From Naganishia liquefaciens (taxonomy: Eukaryota > Basidiomycota > Tremellomycetes > Filobasidiales > Filobasidiaceae), in NCBI GenBank assembly GCA_013423385.1, contig BLZA01000005.1, positions 62,001 to 126,000 on the forward strand: a DNA stretch of 64,000 nucleotides, read 5' to 3'. Below the pieces are notes generated by a model. It saw only the letters and a program-made list of their open reading frames with translations. It did not search any database and was not told the DNA's origin. How positions within the stretch are numbered: the stretch's first letter is position 1; the number at the start of each line of letters is the position of its first letter. Below, in pieces: positions 55,225 to 64,000 of the stretch. Made by a program: the position numbers and the translations under genes.

Positions 55225-55966
55225 TTATTTCCGGGTCGTACGTATTGAACTTGGCCACCAGATTTTTTGGCTACGAATTACAGAAGCGGCGACAGTAACA
55301 TTAGCCGGCGCAAACGACATGACTTCCCTTGGAAGTTCCATCTCGCAATTCCAGAACTCACGATCACTGTACCACTCAGAATCTTTCACCAAAGCCAGCA
55401 GAAATTTTTTTGATTCCATCGTTTGGGGCTCAAAGCCAACCGTGATGTTAAGACCGGACCACTTTGCCCCTCCGGAAGTCGGGTCATCATTATTGTTCTC
55501 AACAATGGACAGTGCCTCGAAGGAGTTTGTGTTAGATTCGTAAGCTGTGCCCTCAACCCCAACACTCTGACCGGTAGTTGACCTGTTTGGTTCTGATGCC
55601 ACAGCAACCTCCTCGATGGAGCTCGCCGGAGACGTGCACAAGAGTACTGGTTGAGGAGGAGTGTCGTGTTTTTGAAAGGGATTACGGAACGATGGGCTGA
55701 ACTAAGCAGAATCCGATACACCAGATTTAAGGGCATTCCAGTCCGCCTTATATCGTGTCCCACACCACGATTGTGTCTCGCGAGTAGCCATAAGAGTTGA
55801 AAAGTCGAACAAAGGATACAGCATTTCTCTTCCTGTTATGGAAGTGGCGGAGTTTCGGGTGCTTCGCTCTTGTAATATGTCGGAATATAGCGAGGGCCGA
55901 ACTTGCTAATTGCTGATCTGCTATCAATGGTACTTCAGGGGTCGGAATCGTTCCCTTCAAGTTCAT
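55225..55966 (-). CDS. Weakly supported hypothetical protein
   Basis: Possible CDS: complement(join(55225..55701,55766..55966)), 226 aa. Not recognised. Two open frames join in phase 0 across a 64-nt GT-AG intron (acceptor tctgcttag). The second exon has believable composition (SGLNITVGFEPQTMESKKFL, LALVKDSEWYSDREFWNCEM, LPREVMSFAPANVTVAASVI) and a Ser/Thr-rich linker before it. No signal peptide is visible at the chosen start; a different first exon is possible. It sits alone in gene-poor DNA, as do the secreted-protein genes. Confidence 0.35.
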
Positions 55967-58944
55967 GATGATGCAATCTCGATCGAAAAATCATGCTTCC
56001 GACATAGCATCAGCTTCCTGATAATGCCATGAGCCCATGAAGCTTCTCGGGTGAATAGCCGACAAAAAGAGGTAGAAGGCGAGCCGCAGCGAGACGAGGA
56101 CTTGGCAGTGGAGGATCAGGTGATAATGTTCGCTGTGTGTCCGCCCAACAGTAACAGCTTCTCCCTTTGGGCGTCCGTATTCTGTAACCGCGATCTTAAC
56201 CGCCGTGCACGTTAACATTGAGATGACGAGAAGAGGACACACGATCCCAATGAGAATCCAGATCAGCAGCTTTATTTTGCATAATAAGGCCCGAGAGAAA
56301 CGATGTAAGGGATAATCTATTGCTGAAGAAATGTAGTTGAAAGCTCAAAGAGCAGCAAAGCACATTTGACGGAACTCTTCTTTCCGGTCTGGTTGCAGTG
56401 TTCTCTAGATGATGAATCATGCCGTCCGGAAACTACATCAAGCCTACCCTTTCAGGTTTCGAGTGAATATCCGACATCCTGGCAAGGAGCTAGTGACCCA
56501 CGTTGACCCCTCCAAATGAATCTGGTAGTAAAATGAATACCGAGGCATACGCCTGTTGGGGCAGAGCCTGGTCGAAGCGCCAGCGCACCTGGTCCGCTGA
56601 AGCTTTATAGAGAGCTTATGCGAAGCCTTTTACCCTGTACACCTGTCGGCCTTGAGTTTTCAAGCGCACTGACTTTAGACTTCGCAACATGTGAAAGGCT
56701 TCCTGTAAGCGAATGAAAGGTTTCCAGTGTATTCACATTAGCGGAACAACTGCTATATCACTGGAGCTTCTGCCTGAAAGCCCCATAACTTGGCTAAAAT
56801 TTCACCGACGCCGAGGAGAGTGTTTTGACCCCTGTATACTGCCTCTGCTGAGTCAAGTCAAGATCCACAAGTGCAGCATCTCTCACAGTAGTTGCAACAC
56901 CTCTTATAACATGTCTGAAAGAGTTTTCGCCGTCTGTCAACCTGTATGAATGACGACTGAGTTCTCGGCTGATGGGCCATGAAGTCACCGAACCATGCTT
57001 TTGGTCCGACAAGATTTCGCACGATATGAGCTAGTCTGACTGTGATTGTCTGCATTCGGAGACAGGACATAAGTCGAGTTTTTCGTCAGTCGGCCTTCCA
57101 AAGAGATTCACCGACATGATAATAGCCGGAATGACGAAGGACAACAAATCGCACAATCGATCTTGTGCTGAGCAGAACGCATGTCGGAAACTTACCGTCT
57201 CGCCTCTGTGCCAAAGACGTGGGCCAAAAAGCCCAGCCGAGGTAGCGTAAAGGAGTTCGTCAGCGTTTCGTATCAAACGCTTCCGCATTGTGGTGTTGCG
57301 GGTGCCCTCAGAGTCAGACCCGCCACTTGGTTTGTGATCGTATGCAGCCTGAGGCAGACAAGAAAGAGAGGGCCCCGCAAGCTTGCCGGCGAATCACATT
57401 CAGGGAGGTTATATCAGCTGGAACGGGATTAGTAACGGATCGTACAATCGATAACCTGCTGAGCTCCAGGCATGGTGACGGCTCGCTATCCCGTTCCACC
57501 GCCCAAAGGCGTATTCCGTCAGTTCCGTGCAAGGACAGTATCGTTGAGAAATCATCCGCTCCTTGTGCGAAAGACTTCCGCGTTGTTGTATCCTGGATAC
57601 TTACAGCATGAGAGGCAAAGCTCGTCTAGATCACTCACGTCAGAGAAGGCAGGAGGCCGATGCATCAGTCTCGACTGAACACACTACGTTCCACTTTGAA
57701 CGTTCTCTTTGCCCACACTAAGTCAGCATCGGCAATTCGCCCCCGTTATTATTGTGTACAAACACATAGGGTCAGAGAATACGATCCTATAGAAGAGCAG
57801 AGCAATAAGAGAGTTCCGAGCGGACGGACTACAGATGCTTCGATGCGACACGAGTAACGCTGCCTTTCTCGACAACACGATACCGGCTTAGTCTATCTTT
57901 CAGGTTGTGCCTTCGTTGGCTTCCCGCTGATATCCATGATGTTGCGTCGAACTTTGGTACCTTCTGCTCGGAAGGTGAAAGATGAGATGGACGCCGCCGC
58001 GCAAAAGATAAGACCTTCCTGTTATGATAGGTCTGGAAAGTTGAATGTTGAACGCGATCGCAAGCAAAAGTCAGGGGCTGGTGCCTCCACGCCCGTGCAC
58101 GGCGTTTCATCTTCATGAGGCAATGTCTCTCCAGAACTTCAGCACGAGTATTGTCATTCGTGTTATCCCTCGGCCCGGATGTACTTCTGGATCAGTAATA
58201 GAACGGCTCAAGGTACCAGTAATACCGGTAAAGGACCCTGAAGAGTAGGTAGCATCAGACGTGGTGTCATTCTAAACAATGATGGCTCCCCACCTCAACG
58301 AAGTGCAGAACAGTTGCAGTTGTCAGGCAGGCTTGCTCTCGAAGAAAGTATATGTGAATGTTTTCGCTATCTTGTGCTAGCCAAAGCAAGCTTTGGACGT
58401 GCAACCGCACCTGCACTTAGGCAATCCAAGCCAACGACCACCGCGAGCGGAAACAAACATAAAAATCGTGACAAAGCTTGTGCCTGCGTGATGAAAGCCT
58501 TGATGGAAGCGCACTTGCTTCATTGGAACAGAGGAGGCATAGTACCAGCAGGCTGCCTGAGCTCTAGGCGCCGCAACCCCGTCAAAGCGCAAGCACATTG
58601 ATCCACGCTTGTATCTACAGACACTTTTTAGCTTTTGCGCTGTTTAAAAACGACAGGCAAAGCGTCTGTTGCTCGAGTGGCCAAGAGCAAGACTGTTTTC
58701 AGCCATTCGATGTAATGGCTAGCGGAACACACGGTATGACTGAGGTCAGCTGTCGAGTTCCAATGGTAGAGAAAGCATGATGGCTATATATACGAGGGCT
58801 ATTCGAGCTCCCCCTTCGACAGCCGGCCTCTTATCTTTCTTTCCCTCACGTGATTCGCGCTGTTCCACATCGTACTTTCACGTTTCCCAGCTTCCAAACC
58901 CACTTCCAAACCCACAAACTTCCCATTCGTCCGCATCTACCACG
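55967..58944. other. Gene-poor region
   Basis: Three kilobases with only short, unconnected frames on both strands. I find no splice-joined product with a family motif and no tandem or inverted repeat that stands out by eye. The right end holds the promoter of the 58.9 kb gene, including a TATA-like box at 58785-58792. Confidence 0.45.
58785..58792 (+). promoter_or_regulatory. TATA-like box before the 58.9 kb gene
   Basis: tatatata lies about 150 bases before the preferred ATG (58945). An earlier in-frame ATG at 58777 lies upstream of this box and so would be outside a transcript starting from it. This is one reason for choosing 58945. Confidence 0.4.
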
Positions 58945-61036
58945 ATGTTCACTATCTCCAAAGCCGCTTCTTCTGCTACTCCCTGCGCCTCTGGGCGAAG
59001 GAAGGCAGTCGTATCGCAGGTCGCAGGCGCTTCCTCGGGAAGCTCTGCATCCCAGCCTCGAACCGCAGGGTTCGTCAAAGACAGGAAGAAACAGGGCGCA
59101 GGTCATAGCGCCAGCAGCAGCGGTAATCTTCTTGCTCATTCATCCATCTCCAAACCTACCGCAATCCCAAGCTCTCTCCCCAAATCCTCAAACCTCCAGA
59201 AGAGCGGTTCCCCGTATGGGGTTTCCAGTGCTCGCGCCCGAGAAACAGGCTTCGGTACCGGTGCAAAAGCTAAACACCAGCATGCAGGCCACAGCTGCAG
59301 ACCATTCATCCCCAAATCCACCCTTTACAAAACCCCTTCCTCTCTTGCCTCGACTGTGTGTGGACCACGAAGCCGTAAACTCCTGCAAGCTGGTGCAGTT
59401 ACCAGGGAGCCGGTACAGGTAACGTCCCTCAAATCGTGTGTCAAAAGGGCTGACAACGCTGCCTGTTCCAAGAAAAGAGTTCACTTCGGAGCAGCGCAGG
59501 TCCGAGAATTTGTCTCGCAGCCTGGCGATCGCTTCCCCGGCCCCGCCGTCTTGTTCGAGGGAGAAGTCAATTGGAAGGCATGGAAGGAGCAGATTGCGAA
59601 AAATGACGAGGAGTATATTTTCTGTCGAGCGTACGCGGATGCCGTCAATGAACAGCTTCGGCAGGAAGAGAATGAGAGACGTGAGCACAACGTTGGCGAG
59701 TTCAACATGACTGATACCATTTGCTGCTGCTCAGAGGACGCCAAGGCCTTCGAAGATGCGAGGCAGCGATTGAAGCACGAGATTTTCGAGACGAGTAAGC
59801 ACCTCGTTCTCGGTGCACGTGGATAGCCTCGCTGACCATCGCTACGCAATCTGCAGAGATGATCAATTGGGAGGCCGAGTTCACCGCGAAGGTAGAACGT
59901 TAGACAAGCGATATCATCATGCTGACCTATTGCTGATACACTTGGCCGCAGCCGACGAAGCAGCTGGCGACGTATCCGGCTGGGACCTCTACCTCTACGG
60001 CGACAACGAGCTCTTGCTGAACGAATCCTGCCCTGCAACAGAACCGCTGGACGACGTATTTTACAATGACATATTGAAGGCTGCAGAGGAGCAGGAAAGG
60101 GGGATCGGTGAGTATCCCGTCGTTTAGGAAAGAAATACGCAGCTCACCTTAGTACCAGCTGAAGAGCGAGAGGAAAAGGAAAGGGGACCGAGGGCGGTTG
60201 CGATTTACCTGGATGCTGGTGAGTGACTTGGAAGCACTCTTTGCAGGATCGAAGCTGAGCACCTGCCCCAGTATTGGCCAACTACGCCGCCGAGCTTGAA
60301 GAGGAGGAGAATAGTAAGCATACAAGACATAGCCAAGCTGACAGCCCGCAGCACACTCTCTGACCCACTTGCAGCGCTCACCTCATCGGATTCCGGTTGG
60401 AACATCATGCAGTTCGACGGTTACAACCCGTCCCTGCTGGATGAGCCCATGCCGTTCATCATGCCTGCAGCACGTCCAGATACCAGCCTGGAACTCGGCG
60501 ACATCTCCGCCCTTCTCGCCTACGATTTGCCAATGTTGACTGCTCCGGCGCCCGAGCCTCGTTGCTGCAAGGTACTCGAGCACATTCCCGACTTCTACGT
60601 GCCCGGTGCCACCCATCACGACGTCAACCTGCACAGAGAGGAAATGATCAGTAGAATGCATGCGGGTATCTTGCCTTCCGCCACCGACGAGGATATCTGG
60701 GAACGCCTAAAGGAGGGGCAGACGCCGTACCTGTCGTCCAAAGAGGAGCTCTTCTTTGAAGTTCCGGAACAGCTGCCCTTCGAGCTACGATACGCGTCCG
60801 AGTTTGCCGACCAGTCCATGTTGACCGGCACCAAGCTGGTCGGATTCCTGGCGCTGATCAGCCCGATTCTTGACACCGCCAGCGCCGACAACTCGCTTCA
60901 CGACTACGACGACAATGACACTCGGTTCTGGAGCGACGAGCGGCTTCGAGCAGCCGTTGTCCAGTTGACGGATCCGGCGTTGCGGCGATTGGCGTATAAC
61001 ACTACTCAAGAAATGATTGACGACGAGCTGTTCTAA
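58945..61036 (+). CDS. Unknown 600-aa protein with RVxF-like motif
   Basis: Proposed CDS: join(58945..59794,59859..59891,59952..60107,60159..60218,60272..60313,60375..61036), 600 aa. No family recognised. The first 200 residues are Ser/Ala/Lys-rich and disordered. Then comes TSLKSCVKRADNAACSKKRV followed by HFGAAQVREF; the K-K-R-V-H-F part fits the RVxF docking motif for protein phosphatase 1, and LKS(C/I)LK...VxF blocks recur in fungal proteins of unknown role. An acidic, helical stretch follows (WKAWKEQIAKNDEEYIFCRA) and a C-terminal globular-looking part with CCKVLEHIPDFYVPGATHHD and ALISPILDTASADNS. Five small introns keep phase; the second acceptor (gcagag) was selected for frame and is the least certain. 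Confidence 0.65.
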
Positions 61037-63259
61037 GCGGTGACGAGGCAATGGGGCGGATTGCAAGTCGGCGTGATGGACTGGTAGGTGCAGTGATGAA
61101 AGAGAAAAGATGTTGACTTTTCTGATTTTACGGGTTACAACCTCTGATAGCTAGAGCGGTAAGCATCATTAATGGCAACGAATTATGCCAAGCTCACCTG
61201 CCTTATACTACAGTCTTGACTTTCCATAACCAGCCACCCGGCGCGTGGGGTTGCCGACAGAATGGACTGGTGGGGCTCGGTGAGTAGTTTGATGGCGGGA
61301 AGGTATATAGAGCAAGCCTACCCCGGCAGACAGCTAACCGTCTCTGATCGTTGAGGGTCATCATCAGCTTCATTGAGGTATATAGGGTCGTGCTTGCCTA
61401 CCGTCCATTTGACTGAGCGTTGTTGCGTGTCAATTCGTCTTTGAGCGGCTGGGCCCAGCCAGCCTTGAGTGTCCATTTCCTGCGAAGAAAAGCTAACGGC
61501 TGAGTCATCACCAGCTTCACCCCAGAAGCCCGTCGTGATCGCCCATACCTCTCGATGCAGCCGCCGGTCCATGCTTTTCCCCTCCTCAGCTACTCCTCCG
61601 ACTCATTTCATGTCGACCAGACCTCCCCCTCCCCGTCCATGCTATCGGCTAGGCCCGCCTGGTCGTCCCCCACCTAAGCTCTGAGCTCGGGGCGATCCGT
61701 GCGGACAGTCCATTTTTTGGGCAGCTCGCTTATCTTCGACACTAGAGCCTATTGAGCGGTACAGTCAGCTAGAGGGGCCATTTCAGGACCGCCTGCGTAC
61801 CCTGGAAGTCTCTTGCAGCCATATGCAGCGCAGGAGACACTTTCGCGCACGAAGGGCGCCGCAATGGTTTCACCTTCAACCGGGACGGAGCTACCTGGTC
61901 GGGAAGCGTCCAGCACGGCCTTGCAGATGATGTCGAGAGCTAGTTTGGCTTCTGTATTGTGTGCTTCTCATCTGGAATCCATGAGTTGGGAGTCTCATTC
62001 CGAGAGCGCGCTCGAATCCTTCAGCGGAGTCACGAGACAAACACGTCTTTGCTGTTCGCTGGATCTGAGATATTGCCGTCTAGCGTGGGGGATACATGTA
62101 TCAGAAGCCTTCTCTTGCGTTCATTGTCTTCTTCGGCACGTCCGGGATTGTCGATACACCTCAGTCGGGCACCATCTCTGATTCGGCAGGCTGCGACAAC
62201 CTCTCGCGGATCGTCATGACTTGATTCCCAGTTGCTGATTTGATCTCCGCTATTCAGTCGTGGCTAAATGATGCAGGACGTCAAGCTTCTAGGACAACTG
62301 TCCATCCAGTATAAGACCAGTCCTGAGAAAGGAGACAGCCATCAGTTCTCAGGTTCGGTGCGCAGGGTCCACACGCACTTAAACGCGCGGTGAAACCGGA
62401 GGGATCCTGCCCACACGCGTTGCTTTCGAAGCTTATTCGTTCTGAGAGGGTTCCAGCTATCGTCATTCTCCCATGGATACGATACAATCCCATACAGTGA
62501 ACTGAACATGAACTCAATGAGTGACATCTGAATGAGCGCTGGACGAGAGTATCGTCCACGTGAGACAACCTCGGACCGATCGAGGAGACGCGTTTCATCA
62601 TGCCAGATATCACATAGAGGAATGCTCTTTCCACCTTGCCTGATATCTTGATTTCTGTCCCCTCGACCAAGCATACTCGCCCTCATCTGACCTCTCGGCC
62701 TCTATGGGAGATGTCACCTTGGTTCCGTCTCGCATTGTGAGAGGACCGCCGACGGACAACGCGTACTGAGCTCAAGGGGGAGCGCTATGTCACTTCATTC
62801 GTATCCGCAGGCGTGAGCGCCGTTGAACGGCTGACCGACAAGTACGACGGCAGGGTAACGAATCGATTGAACGCATAGGTGTAGATGTGGAGCTATTGTG
62901 GACTAGACTGACCTTTCGAGCTCACCCATCTTGCAAACGCGCGGACGTTGAGCAACGAGGACCGAAGGACCTTCTGATGGAAAAACAAGGCAAAAGAGAG
63001 CGGGAAGGGATTCTATTGTTCTCTGACTATCTGATAGACTCAGAGCTGATTGCTGCGTTGCATGCATTATTATTGATGACATAACTACCATCCATTGATA
63101 ATCATCTTCATCCCTGTCGAGGCGATTGCGATTCCAAAGCCCAACGGGCCTGAGAATCCGTCTCCCAGCTGGCCTACGGGCAAGAGCAATCCGAAAACCG
63201 ACGGGCAGCATACGACAGCTCCCCTTTCTCCTCGCCATCAGCTGACATCGGAAATCAAA
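61037..63259. other. Gene-poor region before the metallo-hydrolase
   Basis: Over 2 kb without a supportable gene. Frames at 61.8-62.2 kb (plus) and 62.3-62.7 kb (minus) reach about 130 codons but show no motif or consistent splice extension. The right end is the leader of the metallo-beta-lactamase-fold gene. Confidence 0.45.
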
Positions 63260-64000
63260 ATGCTCGAACTCATCGTACTCGGAAGCGGTCCCTCGGGCGG
63301 TCTCCCGCAACTAGGCTGCCTCACCCGGCCATCGGACGCCCCGTACGAACGATGTCGATGCTGTGAAAGCACGCGCGAGGAGACTGCAGATGATATCGCG
63401 GCGGGAGGGCGCAAGAATCAAAGAGGAAATACATCGTGTGTTGTGCGCAAGACGTGGGATGATGGAACGCAAAGGTGTGTTTCGTAGGAAGCACGTACTG
63501 GTGGGTGGGAATTGATGTTGATCTGGGATGATCGGTGTCGCAGTTGTGTAATGATTGACTGCGGCAAGACCTTTGCGAGAGATGCATGTGAATGGTTTCC
63601 GAAGCATGGATTGAGGCGTATCGATGGTGAGTTGCGGGATCTGCAAAAGAAGGGACGACTGATCGTGGGACGCTCGAACAGCCGTTATTCTGAGCCATGA
63701 TCACGCTGATGGTATGTCTATCCACGTATCTCTACACATTCAATTCACACTCGTTCGAGCAGCGATTCTCGGACTCGATGACCTCCGTATGTTCACGCGA
63801 CCCAAGCTGAAGGAGGGGAATGATGCCATTCAAGATCACCTCGACGTGTACTGCGAGGCCAAGACGTTGGCGGTAATAAAAGAGCGTTTCCCGTAAGTCT
63901 TGTTCAGCTGCCAGACTTCGAGCCCACTCATGGCCTATTTGCAGGTACCTCGTGTCATTTGATGCCGTTCGTGGCTTCACAAGCGTTGCCGATATGGTAT
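63260..64000 (+). CDS. Metallo-beta-lactamase-fold hydrolase, partial
   Basis: Proposed CDS so far: join(63260..63474,63544..63626,63682..63711,63763..63892,63945..64000), cut by the window edge. Marks: LIVLGSGPSGGLPQLGCL (first strand of the fold), a Cys-rich CRCC segment, KNQRGNTSCVV, CVMIDCGKTFARDACEWFPK, the metal-binding SHDHADAILGLDDLR (the H-x-H-x-D-(A/H) motif) and DVYCEAKTLAVIKERFPYLV. It matches the PhnP-like/fungal metallo-hydrolase group with GLDDLR after the metal motif; such proteins act as phosphodiesterases or related hydrolases, with substrate unknown here. Four GT-AG introns. A 30-nt exon carries the SHDHAD motif. About the last third and the remaining metal ligands lie beyond 64000. 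Confidence 0.9.

Noticed and set aside
1-64000. Transposons, LTR or virus-like elements
   Set aside because: I looked for reverse transcriptase, integrase, transposase and capsid motifs and for paired terminal repeats in the frames and saw none.
1-64000. tRNA genes and CRISPR arrays
   Set aside because: No segment showed a convincing pair of A and B boxes with a cloverleaf, and no repeat had the spaced-repeat pattern of a CRISPR array; a dedicated scan could still find a tRNA.

Overview
This is nuclear DNA of an intron-rich fungus, most probably a basidiomycete. Nearly every conserved gene is cut by short introns, mostly 50-65 nt. The proteins are typical fungal ones: Ste24, Atg16, a Reb1-like Myb factor, Hse1, a Mms2-type UEV, Ham1, LipB, a hexose-type transporter and fungal DUF1275. 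Exons were joined by hand from GT/AG (and some GC/AG) sites, reading phase and protein family motifs. Every multi-exon model below keeps one open frame, but none was tested against RNA. The sequence does not fix the genus. I saw no convincing tRNA or rRNA gene, transposon, virus-like element or CRISPR array.

Layout. 1-4.35 kb is gene-poor and holds a diverged direct repeat. 4.35-5.15 kb encodes a small secreted protein (minus strand). 5.9-21.2 kb is dense housekeeping DNA: DUF1275 membrane protein, IMPACT/UPF0029 protein, STE24, LIPB, ATG16, a Reb1-like factor, a large single-pass membrane protein and HAM1. 21.7-26.5 kb holds simple repeats, including 28 copies of TTTCG, a small multi-span membrane protein and a low-complexity 753-aa protein. 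26.8-29.4 kb is a second island of small secreted proteins; one is a clear paralogue of the 4.35 kb gene, with an intron at the matching place near its end. 30-43.7 kb is metabolic: aspartate aminotransferase, a 17-exon sulfite-oxidase-type molybdoenzyme, an iron alcohol dehydrogenase, a sugar transporter head-to-head with a short-chain dehydrogenase, and a secreted SGNH hydrolase. 44.7-54.3 kb has a GNAT acetyltransferase, an AT-hook protein, HSE1, an unknown protein and a UEV (Mms2-like). 54.3-58.9 kb and 61-63.2 kb are gene-poor. Between them lies an unknown 600-aa protein, and a metallo-beta-lactamase-fold gene runs off the right edge.

How the genes fit together. Most neighbours look functionally unrelated, as usual in fungi. 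Two groupings stand out. The first is the dispersed secreted-protein family, in or beside gene-poor DNA. The second is the alcohol dehydrogenase / transporter / dehydrogenase / hydrolase run at 35.7-43.7 kb, where three genes have TATA-like boxes and two share a 1.1 kb divergent promoter; it could serve uptake and oxidation of a sugar, polyol or acylated carbohydrate.

The most unusual general feature is the number of GC-AG introns: seven of about one hundred modelled here, three of them in one gene. The sulfite oxidase and the transporter also need micro-exons of 13 and 14 nt.
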